Shown here: positions 1 to 11,183 of the stretch, piece by piece | How the letters are laid out: every line of letters starts with the position of its first letter | How positions within the stretch are numbered: position 1 is the stretch's first letter | Assembly: GCA_025738555.1 (NCBI GenBank) | Contig: JAOVFP010000002.1 | Coordinates: 6,448,001 to 6,512,000 of the forward strand | Origin: Cyathus striatus | Lineage: Eukaryota > Basidiomycota > Agaricomycetes > Agaricales > Nidulariaceae | Reading direction: 5' to 3' | DNA length: 64,000 nt | Made by a program: the position numbers and the translations under genes | Notes under the pieces: model-generated | Told to the model about the DNA's origin: nothing | The model's input: the letters and a program-made list of their open reading frames with translations, nothing else | The model's database searches: none

Positions 1-715
1 TGATCATCTGCGTGGAAGCTGTTTCGAGGAGATGGGTGGGGGGTGGAGGGGGTATCGTCCCCCGATACTTATATGCGGTGTAAAGGGGCGATTGACATTG
101 GAAGGCCCGGTATATGCTTGCTCCGCTTTCGACCGCGATTCGGACATAACTTATTCTAGTCCATTATGAAGCATGGAAAAAGTTCGCCATGAACTTGGAG
201 TTGGGAACTATTTCCATTTCGCTATGTTCAACGCTCCTCTGCCTTCATAGCGGCAGACGACGAGGACTTGCCAAGCTATAAGTAAGGAATTCACCTGGTA
301 AGATCTTTAATCCATGCTCAAGCCTCACCTGACCTTATTTCAGGATTTTTTCAAGCCTTCAGCGTCAGGGGTGGTCATCATTGTGTGGGGAAAAGAGGTG
401 AAGACGAATTCGAGTCTACATTATCCCCCGACACTTATGTGCGGCCGAAAGGAGAGTCGTGGCTGTCATTTTGATTGATTGCTGTCGGTAAGCAGCGGGG
501 GTGCACAATGGTTGGTTACCGGGAGCTTGATTGATTGTGAAATACGGTGTAGCGGAGTTTGTAGTCTCCTGTTATTATCCGATTGGATCTCTCAGGGACA
601 TCAGAATTCCCACAGCTCAATTCTCTGTCAAGACGAATCAGCCTGCCTGTCCAGCTGGGTGTTTATATACCATTTCGTGGCCAATTTGCGCGGTTAGGTA
701 CCACTAGTATTACTA
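1..715. other. CpG-normal flank, possible gene fragment, no recognised product
   Basis: This stretch has ordinary CpG content, unlike the DNA from about 715 onward, so it is probably old single-copy DNA next to the transposon island. An intron-like segment (GTAAGATC at about 299 to TTTCAG at about 343) hints at a plus-strand gene fragment, but the flanking frames are short and match nothing I know. A 72-residue open frame lies at 479-697. Two imperfect copies of a roughly 25-bp motif (CCCCCGAYACTTATRTGCGG) occur at about 56 and 425 in direct orientation. I infer no function. Confidence 0.3.
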
Positions 716-1075
716 ATTGAAGTACTTAAGTATGTACATAGGATTCATAGTGTGTGTGCACAAATATACTTCTGGCTTGCTTCTGGTAATACCATGCTCT
801 TTTCCCTGGGGGCTGGAATTATTTTGCAATATTCTGTCTCCATTTATTTAGTGGTTCAACACACTTTTCTTAAATATATTAAATTTATCATACACTTGTA
901 GTTATTAGTTAATACATTAGTAACCCTACTGGCATTATTTTATTCTTGTATTTATTATTTCTTCTTTGCAAATACTTCCTGGTGGTTTTACATATAATTT
1001 AAGCTCATATTGTATTGGGTTTCATTTAGATGGAAAGAAATACACCGTACTGCTGCTCTTTTAATGCATAACTTT
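715..1075. other. AT-rich stretch, nothing recognised
   Basis: This is the start of the CpG-poor transposon island. It is AT-rich, with no convincing coding frame and no recognised terminal repeats. Confidence 0.4.
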
Positions 1076-1077
1076 AA

Positions 1078-1116
1078 CCATTTTGAATTGATCTACATAA
1101 GATCAGTGACAACTGC
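1078..1116 (+). repeat. Direct repeat, left copy
   Basis: A block of about 40 bp containing TTTTGAATTGATCTACATAA and the following GATCAGTGACAAC is repeated in the same orientation at about 2,593-2,633 with two or three changes. The pair brackets a 1.5-kb segment holding the solo LTR. It may be the ends of an older element or a local duplication. Confidence 0.55.
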
Positions 1117-1535
1117 TGAAGTTGGCTGCCCTGGCACCAAGAAAGGGTTACATTAACACACAGCCCCATGTACGATATACATGAAAATAGAGATAAAGGC
1201 AGATGAATTAGAAATAGAGTAAAAAAAGGGCAAAATGAAATGAGAAGTAGGCGAGATTGAAGAGAAATGGCTACAGACTACACTACCAGCACAGGTGCAT
1301 CAAAACCCTCATGCAAAAAACCCAGTGGGAAAAACATGCAGTCATAGGGAAAAAGCTACTGGCAGAACTAAAGTAACATAAAAAATAAGGAAACAGTGAG
1401 GTGAGAATGAAGGGGAGGAGGGTGGGTAATGAAAAATGCAATGCAATGCTGGTGTGAAGTGACAGAGCGCTGGTGCAGGATGGAGGAGGAAGAATCAGTG
1501 CCCAAAAACAGAGATATAGAGGAAATGCACCTGGT

Positions 1536-2298
1536 TGTTACATACCAATTCTCTTCCTGCTTAGAAGTGGTTGTGAAGACACCTGGAGGGTGTGGGAAAC
1601 TATAACAGAAACCCAAAGTGAGTATGGGTACAGGAATGGGAGTGGGAGTGTGGAAATGAACTGTGGCTTCAGCATATGTGCTGTGCCACCTGGATATCCC
1701 TGGGGAATGGTTTGTATTTCACAACAGATGATACCCAATGTAAGGAAATGTTTCAGAGTATGCAAGGGGCTTTGCCACTACACTAGGCAGTGGGAGAGAA
1801 ACCCAAAGGAAAACCTGGAGTGGGTTTTGGAACTTAGAGTAGGAAGAAAGTGTACAGAGTTGATATGAATACTGAAGACTACCTAGTACATTTGGAAGAC
1901 TATTTTTATGTACTAGTAAGACGTAGGTACGAATCTGGAGACAGAATGCTAAGTGTAAGTAAATGAAATAAAGACTGGGCAAAGAGGAGTAGCAGTGCAA
2001 ATGATGTGCTCAGAATGAAGAATAAGAAACTAAACTACATTGACCATAATGAAACGTACAAGTGAGAATGGAAGAGAGGAGTAATGGTATAATGACATGG
2101 TGAGGCTGTCATAAGAGAAACTACATATCTGAAGTATCTGATAGAAAACCCAATGGGTTCTGGGTATGAACCCAGGCAGGAATGTCAGGAAGTGTAAACC
2201 CGAAGCGGGTACATGCTGGGAATGGACCAGGTATGTTGGAAGGTCATGTGGGAACATTCTGTAATGTCAGCATGATGTATCCAGACATGGATGTAACA
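1536..2298 (-). mobile_element. Solo LTR of the Gypsy family found at 20.5-28.0 kb
   Basis: This 763-bp segment aligns over its full length with the two 766-bp LTRs at 20,497-21,262 and 27,262-28,027. It starts TGTTACATACC and ends ATGTAACA, so it has the TG...CA termini of an LTR. The five bases before it (1,531-1,535, CTGGT) are repeated exactly after it (2,299-2,303), which is a clean 5-bp target-site duplication. No internal retrotransposon sequence remains, so it is a solo LTR left by LTR-LTR recombination. It is more diverged than the other two LTRs and has lost most CpGs, so it is probably older. Strand is given to match the coding strand of the complete element. Confidence 0.92.
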
Positions 2299-2592
2299 CT
2301 GGTGCAGGAGGGAGGAGGAAGAATGTGGAATATTCAATTCTCTGTGCTCCTTGTACCATCCACACAGCCAGTTCTGAAGTGCAATCACGGTCTGGCCACT
2401 GTGAGTAAATTGTGTTTAAGATCAAGAATAAAATGAGTGTCAGTGGCCTTGAGCAAGAGGTCATGAACAAATACACTCATGAAGATGATTCCAGTAAGTG
2501 CCAGCCACCTGTGAAGCATGAGCACTTCACAGCCTGAAAAGCCATGTCGCTACCATCCCTATTGGCCCAGTGCAAGTGTCCCCTTGAACTAT

Positions 2593-2633
2593 GACCATTT
2601 TGAATTGATTTACATAAGATCAGTGTACAACTA
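2593..2633 (+). repeat. Direct repeat, right copy
   Basis: Partner of the block at 1,078-1,116 (about 40 bp, same orientation), lying outside the solo LTR. Confidence 0.55.
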
Positions 2634-2639
2634 CTATAT

Positions 2640-4380
2640 TACTTAAATTGAATGCCACATACTGATTAAACATTGCATATAAACCAATGAACCCAGTAAA
2701 AGCCCACTGCTAGTTCTTTCTGGCCACTGGTCTGTATTTAATACTAAATAGAGATTTAATGTTGCATTTTATTGAATGTATTTAATTTACATCAAGCTAG
2801 CTATTTACATGCCTTCTGCTTACATATCTATAAATAAGTGCTCTGACATTTATGTTGAAGCTAGTTTCCTTGTGTAAATGGTAGATCTCCATTGAATTTG
2901 ACATTCACTTTCTGTAGTAAGTACTCACAATGCATCCATGCATGCATGTAACCAAATAATGGGAGGCCAATGCCAAACACTTGGTTCAGTTGTGTGAATG
3001 AGCCAGCATGTTCATGGGTTTTGTTGGCATTAGAAATTACCACATTTGGCCCAGATCTGTGGATTGAATAATAACAGGGGACACATCACCAGGTGTAGTG
3101 GAATCAATTGCTTACTATATAAAGATATAAGGCTGGCAAGTGGCACAGCCCACTACCTCAAGATTCTGATAAGTGAGGGATACTGGATTACATACAGGAG
3201 GGGCAAAGTGATACAGTAGAAAATTATTGATAGTCTAATACTTATAAAAAAGATGAATTATAAAAGGGGAGGAACAAGTCAAGTAGTGTGTATCACAAGA
3301 GGACACCTATTATTATGTTACATTAAAATTTGTAGCAACAGATGGTGTTTATAGCATGCTTGGGATCATATACTCAGTAATAAGAATTGCAGTAAAATCA
3401 GATTGACAAATAAAAAATAATATGTATTAGAAATAAACACAGTTGTGGTTTGTGTATGCTTAACTACATAACCAGTGAGAATGTGAGACAGAGGGGTTGT
3501 GATAACAAGGCAGCCAATCACTACATGGAACAGAAGCTGTGAGGAGTCAATGAGTAAATAGTAGTTTCTACAGCATTGATTGAAACATATAGATCATGTT
3601 GAGGAACATTCTTGAAGGCACATATCAATAATTAAATATCCCACACTTTTGGATCTGTGAATGTCAAGCATGAATTTAGTGTAGATAATGTGGTTCATGG
3701 GGACTCAGGACCTCAATATGACAATATCAGAAGAATCAAGTGTAGTAAAATTGCAGAGAATACTCACTAAGTGGAAGCATTTCTCATGAGTCATAGTGGG
3801 GGCATTTCAACTCTGTACTTGAATTGAGCTGTGTCTGGGTTGGGTTTATTCAAATGTATCTACTTGCACCTTGTATATTAACAACTGCTTGTTTGATGCT
3901 CATATCCATGCATTTTATGAATATCATTATGAATGAAGTACTGGGAACACTCATAGTCATAATTCTTTACAAGCTAAAGATGAGTGGCCAACTGGGACTT
4001 CCAGAGGTGGACAAGATGACTCATAAGATAAAAGTCTACCTTTAAGAAGTATGTGAAGACACATGAAAAGTAGCTGATAATGTCCCAATGAGAGGGAGTA
4101 TGAGCATCTGTGAGTGGATAGTAGTAGTAGAAGAGAAATGTGAACCACTTGAATATACCTGCTCTCCTATATTTTTGAAGTTCTGATGTTTTGAGTACTT
4201 TCAATCTTGACTGTGCCTTTGCAAATTAATATTCTCTCTTGTACAGGCCCTAATATCCAAGTGATGCATTCAACAGATTCAAACTCAAAAAATAAGTAAA
4301 AACTACCTCTTGTTACATGGAATGTAGATAGACCAGCTAGTAGAAATTTGATACAGCATGTTTTGATGGAGAGGAGGTAA
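2640..4380. other. CpG-poor stretch without recognised genes
   Basis: AT-rich DNA with only short shadow frames. A phrase of the form GGC(C)TGGCAAGTGGCACAGCCCACTACCTC at about 3,131 has a related copy near 40,998, so at least part is a dispersed repeat. I see no protein family, RNA gene or clear terminal repeats. Confidence 0.4.
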
Positions 4381-4391
4381 ATTTAGGGCTG

Positions 4392-4540
4392 CCAACCATA
4401 CTGTATATGGTATACAGCTGTACAATAACAGATTGTTTACAGGTGTTTCTGTACTATTCCCCATACCATAAAAAAAAAACTGAAGTGCCATATGGTATGG
4501 TATTGTCTTATAGATGGCTGTATTACAGTATATGGTTAGA
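4392..4540. repeat. Short imperfect inverted repeat, MITE-like
   Basis: AACCATACTGTATATGGTAT near 4,393 has an imperfect inverted counterpart ending in ACAGTATATGGTTAG near 4,539, with several further TATGGTAT motifs between. This resembles a very small foldback or MITE remnant. I could not define a target-site duplication. Confidence 0.35.
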
Positions 4541-4879
4541 TATTTTCGGCTGTAATGTGTCTTTCTATAGTTCAAAGTCACATTTTATAATGTAGAAAGA
4601 AAGCTCTATAGTAGCTCCTCAGTCTAAGACATGATATGCAAATTAAATTCATTGGGAATCAAACATACAAACAGATGCTCATATTTATGTCATAGGAACA
4701 GTAGTGCATGCTAGTCTAATTCAACAATTTTGACACATAGGAGACAAAGCTGCTGCTTAACTATCATGAGGCTTCTAATGGTGTCCAACTTTAAACTAGA
4801 ATGTCAAAGTGAGATTGTGTCTTGCCCTTCTGAGAAAATGCACTTGACAGCTACAGCCGAGCCTAATATATGTTATTAA

Positions 4880-6950
4880 GTTGGAATACACAACTGAATG
4901 GTAAAACAAATACCTGGAATTCCTAAAAGATTGAGGGTGAGGCGAGACAAGCAAGGAAATTGAAAACAATGGCTATGCCACCACTGAACCAGATTGCAAG
5001 TAGTAAGGTCCTCCTGTTGGAGCATGAAATATTGTTCAAGCTCATCAACTGCAGCTTGTGGCTTTCGAGCAAAGCACACTGTGAAGTTCTCTGCATCAGA
5101 GGAGACACCATTTGAAGATATTTCAGCTATGGGGTGTCCATTGGAGATGCCAGATTCTGAATCAAAAACTTTAAGGTAGTTGTTGCAATAGTAGTTGTGA
5201 AGGGACTGCTTCACTTCAATGAGATAGGAAGAGAGTGTGGGATCATCGTTATAATCAAATTCAAGGCCAGCATATGAAATATGAGGATCTACAACTGTGA
5301 AATAATAAATACAAGTGACTGTTTATAGAACAATAGAAAGACTTATGAGCAGCCCAGGTATACAATAGTGATTGGTCAAATTTCTTGTAATACTCACTAA
5401 TTTTTTGATGTGCTTCAATAAGACCATTCTTGAGGTTCACCAAAGCATCATCAGGAAGCTCCCATAAAGCACCCTTTAGTTCACTTTGAAGCCCACAGAA
5501 TACAGCAGCAGTTTGAGAAACCATGGGCCACTTAGTGATTGATATTTGCATTATTGCTGAGTGAAACTTCTTCATCCACCTAGTGACCAATGAGATGGCA
5601 TCCCAGTTGTCATCAGATAATTCATAAGCTCAAAATTCACAATGTGTCACATAGATATCTATTGCAGAATGATATTCTAATGCACACTCTGGAAAAGTAT
5701 CAGAAACATACCAGTTCAATATAGAAATATAGAAGTAAAACTCACAGAGCATCTGATGAGTTGATGACCACCTTGTCTTCACATCAAGTATAAGCATTAA
5801 CAGATTTCATTTATTATCATTTGAGTTCAATCCAGCCACATGAGTCCAGTTTTCATGCTGTTGGGGACTGGAGCTAAGGTAGTTATTGCCACCCACAGAG
5901 TCAATCATTACCTGCCCAGAAGCTAACAGAGTTTCCTCCTTTGTTGGAGGACCAGATCAATTATAAAGAATATTATATAACTGATGCATCACAGTAAACT
6001 TTTTCAAATGTCCTGTTAGTCCTAAATAAAACATATTTAAGACATATTCATATAATATAATTGAAACATACCATTAAGACTGTGTCTCATCTTTGGAGTT
6101 ATCTTAAGAATTGAGCAGCTGCCATGATAACACTGGTAGTAGCGAGTACCTTCTTCCTTTTCACCATTTCTTTCATGGGTAACTTCCTCATAGAACAGAT
6201 AAATAGGATTAGTTTTTCCATGCTAAAGTATGATTGTGAACATTAGCAAATATTTGTAAAAATTGATACATCAGAGGCTCACAGTTTGAGTGGGAGTTTG
6301 AGTAGGTGCTGGTGGAGACACAGTGATATCACCAGAATTCGTGCCAGTGACTATAACAGTGTTGCAACTCTTTTTTGGAGCTGGGCGAGGTAGGTTGGTT
6401 TGGGGGTTTACAGCTGACTGAGTGCATTTCTGCTTTGATTTCCAGGATGCCAATTTCAATGGTAATGCATCAGCAAGCTAAATAAAGATAAAACATGTCA
6501 AAATATGAGAATGATTCAGGTGAATGTCATGTACCTCCTTATTACTGATTCTATGTGATGCCTCTAATGCCTCGTCCTCATCATAACCCTCAATATTTGA
6601 ATCAGATAATAACTCAGGAACATCGTCAGCACCTTCAATCTCAGTGGGATCCATGGGAATGATAGCTTGGTTGGAGTGTGAAGCCTTTCCTTGACTTATC
6701 TTCACAGAAGATGTGTTCAGAAGTGTTGGCTTACCAAACTTATTGAACTTCTCTGCATCTATGTATTCTTGCATGCATGCACTGTTTCACTTGTGGTGCC
6801 CATGTCCTAGTTTCCCTAAAATGTTACATTAGTTTACATTGGTGCTACTCATAATATATTAAGATGTACCTTCACTAGGAGCATGAGTGCAGTGTGCATC
6901 ATTGAGAAGAGCAGTATCTTGAGTCAGATTATCATCAGACATGATGTGAA
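4880..6950 (-). pseudogene. hAT-superfamily transposase remnant
   Basis: On the minus strand, scattered frames keep landmarks of fungal hAT transposases in the correct order. From 5' to 3' they are an acidic and serine-rich N-terminal part (6,774-6,478), the phrase KTRWSSTHQML near 5,750-5,780 typical of the hAT core, a helical segment with GLIEAHQKISEYYKKFDQS (about 5,440-5,380), and the dimerisation region with DELEQYF and QWWHSHCFQFPCLSRL (about 5,040-4,930). The frames are separated by stops, frame changes and possible introns. The conserved stretch stops at LGIPG (about 4,912) where functional members continue, so the 3' end is missing. hAT transposases cut and paste DNA with an RNase-H-like fold and leave 8-bp duplications. 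I found no terminal inverted repeats here, so this is a dead fragment. Confidence 0.75.
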
Positions 6951-8796
6951 CAGTGAAAAAAAACAGTATGAAGTATATTTGTTATGGAATGGTGTCCATA
7001 ATGCCATTTATATGACTTCTTGTGTAGTCTAAAGCCTTTTACGATCCTGGTGTATTTGGCAGATGGCCCTTGCGTCCTGATAAGCACTCAGCCAATAGTA
7101 TCATAGAACCCAAGTGGGGCAGGAGATGAAACTAAAGATATGAGTAAAAGCACATTGCTGAAGGGCTCACAAGTGGTTGAAATCTTGGAATTTTATATCC
7201 TTTTATCACAGCAGTGCTTCATATTGCTTGGATATTGCTTAATGCAGTATGTGTGCACCATGGATTTCGATACCCTCAGTAAATTAGGCTGGGTATCTGG
7301 TGAGGTAAATAGATCCACCATAATCAGAAATTTTTGTTTTGTTCAAAACACTGATTCATAGTACTTACACAGTGGTACTGGAAAAAGTAGCACCAGTAGA
7401 CTCAAGTGGTGGAAACACCAGGGGGGTCAACACATGTAGAAGATGGAGAGCAGATGCAAATGTAAACATTGTAACAGGGACCATACCATTGCTTGTCATA
7501 CTGGTGGTAGTACTTATTGCCAATGCTAGGTCATCATTAGTGGAAGCCTAAGAGCTGACACTAGCTGCATGAATGGGAACCAGAGCTGCTTCTAGCTCCT
7601 TGTGTCAATGCAGATTGTGTTGATTGCACTGAAGTTTTGTCATGAAGGTTGAGACCAAGACGGGTACCAGCCTGTCAGTAATTGTATCAATATTGGCACC
7701 ACAAAGACTATGTTAAAGTTGGTAAGAATCTGTAATTTATAGGAATGCATGCTAGTGTGAATGAACCACTGTTGATTTTACAAAATAAGATGAAAAGATC
7801 AGATATCAAGTGTTAAGCTGAAAATTTGAATGCCACCAAGATAATAAGGTGCTGGGAAGGTATGTATGTTGGATTTCATCCCTTATCTCATCTAATCCAC
7901 TCATATCTTATCTTATTGTCACGTGATTAGTCACATGACACAATGCGAATACCATGCATATCAACATGCATAATTCATCAAGAACTACAGGCACAGTGCA
8001 CAGTTCGACCATGCCTTTTACATACCTTTTACATATGTAATACATGAGTTTGCACAGTAGAAGCACAGTAGACATGCATTGTAGTGTAGGCAATAGTTAC
8101 ATGCAATATCCTCATGGACATTACTATTAATATGGTCATTTTAATTAGTTTCTCTTCACTCTTGTGCTAGTTTATTCCAGACTTGCAATAAGAATCATCT
8201 TTCTACTTTTATCTCAAGTGTTTGAGTTCAACTTTGAGCATTTTGCTTGTCTGTTGCTAACAATGTAAGTATGGAAATAAAGGATTTGGTAAGTATAATA
8301 GACTTACAAGTTCCTCTAGTCCAGTTGACCTGAACTGGTAGGCAAACAGGCACATTAGATTCCAAAGCAGTGGGATAAAGGATAGATAGGTTGTCACCAA
8401 AGAAAGGGTAAGAATATACAGGGTGTTGATGGTGAATAACAGCAGAGAGAAAATGGAAATGCAAGCAATAGCAGTGAGTGCTGGCAAGAAACAATGTCCA
8501 AACTAGGGTGTTCAATGAAAGATAAAGGACTAAACAAAGGGAAAAAATGAGAGAAAATCAATACTTACAACTAAAGACCCAATGTCATATAATGTCACAA
8601 GTGATCAATTAATCTGTATACCAACCAATCACAGAATGTAATGGGGCTTCAGCCAATCATATTGCCAGAAAGTGAGACCCCAACTGTGATCCACAAATTG
8701 ACTTATAGGGAAATCCAAAGGTCCCTATAACCCAACTATCTTAAAAGGTAGTGGGAATAATACATTGCAATCAATTGTTTGTAGATAGAAATGAAT
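6951..8796. other. Mostly non-coding CpG-poor stretch
   Basis: Short frames only (for example 7,339-7,551 on the plus strand, with a hydrophobic stretch IPLLVILVVVLIANA). No family is recognisable. The hAT remnant may extend into the first few hundred bases on its 5' side. A TCTTATCTTATTG-type repeat phrase lies near 7,900. Confidence 0.35.
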
Positions 8797-8798
8797 TA

Positions 8799-9254
8799 TG
8801 GTGCGAGTCACTTAGTCACCACAACTTTTGTACAAGGAAAAGTCACTTGATATTTCTCATACAAAATAACCCCATTTTCTTATTCCTCTTGTAAAAATGC
8901 TTGTTTTGATGAACTGAATAATTCTACTAAACAGTTTGTCAAAATTTCCAAAACTGAGCGAGTTATATTTTTCACACATTCCAGATTTTGCCGAATTACC
9001 ATATCGGGAAGGTAATTACTATAAATAGACATGGTTAGTTATCACTCTTATGCTTCAAATTTGTGAAGGAAGCTATGAAAGCACTACATTTCACCTTACA
9101 ATCTACTCTTTTGATGAAGTATCAATATCATACAGATATAATATACTCTTAAACCTTTAAAAAGATGAACAAAATTGGCCCAAAAATTTCAAAAAATTTC
9201 GTGGCCCAATTTTGCCACTGTACAAAACTAGTGGTGACTAAGTGACCCGCACCA
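8799..9254. mobile_element. TA-flanked MITE (Tc1/mariner-like), 456 bp
   Basis: The left end TGGTGCGAGTCACTTAGTCA at 8,799 is matched by the inverted right end TGACTAAGTGACCCGCACCA finishing at 9,254. The similarity runs on through CCAC and TTTTGTACA, giving imperfect terminal inverted repeats of about 37 bp. A TA dinucleotide sits immediately outside both ends (8,797-8,798 and 9,255-9,256), as left by Tc1/mariner-type transposases. There is no coding capacity, so it is a non-autonomous element that would need a transposase supplied elsewhere. Confidence 0.8.
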
Positions 9255-9373
9255 TAGTAATAATGTCAATGCTAGAAAGTGTGAAATCATTGAGAGAATG
9301 GAATCAATATAGCAACAAAATCAATAAAATAGAAATTAAATAAACAAATTTATTACTTGAAAACTAGTATATT

Positions 9374-11068
9374 GCACTGCTCCATGAGATCAGGTGGACT
9401 TCAGGTAGAGTCCAGGTAAAATCCTGGACTCCAGGTGGACTTCAGGTGGACTCTACTGGACTCTACTGTACTAAGTAGTTTAGACATTACCTGGGGTTTA
9501 CCTGGACTCCAGCTGGATTCTACCTGAACTCTACCTGTACTAAGTAGTTGAGACATTACCTGAGGTTTACCTGGACTCCAGCTGGACCATACCTGGACTC
9601 TACCTGTACTAAGTAGTTGAGATATTACCTGGAGTTTACCTGAACTCCAGCTGGACTCTACCTGGACTCTACTGTACAAAGTAGCTTAAACATTACCTGG
9701 GGTTTACCTGGACTCCAGCTGGACTCTACCTGAACTCTACCTGTACTAAGTAGTTGAGACATTACCTGAGGTTTACCTGGACTCCAGCTGGACCATACCT
9801 GGACTCTACCTGTACTAAGTAGTTGAGATATTACCTGGAGTTTACCTGAACTCCAGCTGGACTCTACCTGGACTCTACTGTACAAAGTAGCTTAAACATT
9901 ACCTGGGGTTTACCTGGACTCCAGCTGGACTCTACCTGAACTCTACCTGTACTAAGTAGTTGAGACATTACCTGGGGTTTACCTGGACTCCAGCTGGACT
10001 CTACCTGGACTCTACCTGAACTCTACCTGTACTAAGTAGTTTAGACATTACCTGGGGTTCACCTGGACTCCAGCTGGATTCTACCTGAACTCTACCTGTA
10101 CTAAGTAGTTGAGACATTACCTGGGGTTCACCTAGACTCTACCTGTACTAAGTAGTTGAAACATTACCTGAAGTTCACCTGGACTCTACCTGAACTCCAC
10201 TGAACTCAAGTGCCTAAGCTGTACCTAGACTCTATTGTTACAGTTGTAACATGTTTCCTACAGTTATCAAACCATGTGTGAAAGTGTGACATGTTGGAAA
10301 ATGCTGAAAAGCGTGACAAGCGTGGGAAGAAGTGTGACATATCATATCCACGCTTTTTCAGCATTTCCAAACATGTCGCACTTTTCCCCATGCTTGTCAC
10401 ACACGTCACACATTTCCCATGTTTGTCACGCTTTTCAGCATTTTCCGACATGTCACGCTTTTTCCAACGCGTCACACTTTTCCCACGCTTGTCACGCATG
10501 TCACACATTTCAAACATTTTCCAACACATCACACTTTCACACATGGTTTGATACCTGTAGGAAACATGTTACAACTGTAACAATAGAGTTTAGGTACAGC
10601 TTAGGCACTTGAGTTCAGTGGAGTCCAGGTAGAGTTCAGGTGAACTCCAGGTAATGTTTCAACTACTTAGTATAGGTAGAATTCAGGTAGAGTCCAGGTA
10701 TAGTCCAGCTGGAGTCCAGGTAGAGTTCAGGTAGAATCCAGCTGGAGTTCAGGTGAACCCCAGGTAATGTCTAAACTACTTAGTACAGGTAAAGTCTAGG
10801 TAGAGTTCAGGTGAACTCCAGGTAGAGTCTATCTGAAGCCCAGTTGACTAAGTCCAGTGGACTCCAGGTGTATTCCAGTTATTTCTGGACTCTACCTGAA
10901 CTTTACCTGGAGTCCAGCTGGAGTCTATCTAAATTCTACAATTTTTCTATATAAAGTTCAGATAGAGTCCAGGTAGAGTCCAGTAAAGTCCAGGTGGACT
11001 TCAGGTGGACTTCAGGTGGAATACCTGGACTCCAGGTGGACTCCACCTGATTCCATGGAGCAGTGTAA
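9374..11068. mobile_element. Foldback element 1: large palindrome made of CTGGACTC-type tandem repeats
   Basis: The left end CACTGCTCCATG (with GATCAGGTGGA following) reappears inverted as TCCACCTGA...CATGGAGCAGTG at about 11,044-11,068. Between them the left arm is a tandem array of phrases such as GTACTAAGTAGTTGAGACAT, TTACCTGGACTCCAGCTGGA and CTCTACCTGAACTCTACCTG. The right arm (about 10,560-11,060) is the same array in the opposite orientation. The centre (about 10,265-10,545) is itself palindromic and consists of TGTCACAC/TTTCCAACATG motifs. No transposase is encoded. I did not find a convincing target-site duplication. Foldback elements of this type are mobilised in trans by DNA transposases; that is inference here. 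Confidence 0.7.
9536..9950. repeat. Higher-order tandem repeat, two units of about 207 bp
   Basis: Inside the left arm of foldback element 1, a 207-bp block made of three diverged sub-repeats (marked by TAGTTGAGACATT, TAGTTGAGATATT and AAGTAGCTTAAACATT) occurs twice in a row almost unchanged, the second copy starting near 9,743. This shows recent tandem duplication within an older array. Confidence 0.75.
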
Positions 11069-11183
11069 TGACCTCTTGAAAACTAAGGTACTCAACTGCA
11101 AGTCTAATCTATGAGTAAGGCTGTTAACCATGTGTGCATAGCCACTATGCTACTCAGTCTTTTGGAGAACTTGTCAATGAGCC

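Noticed and set aside
9401..9885. Two minus-strand open frames rich in Ser, Trp and Gln
   Set aside because: They are periodic translations of the CTGGACTC tandem repeat, with no start context or domain.
10206..10612. Overlapping 86-112-codon frames on both strands with His/Cys/Met repeats
   Set aside because: The segment is palindromic, so the same peptide phrases appear on both strands; this is repeat structure.
9360..11090. CTTGAAAACTA found on both sides of foldback element 1 as a possible target duplication
   Set aside because: The two copies sit at different distances from the element ends (about 5 and 12 bases), so they are not a proper duplication.
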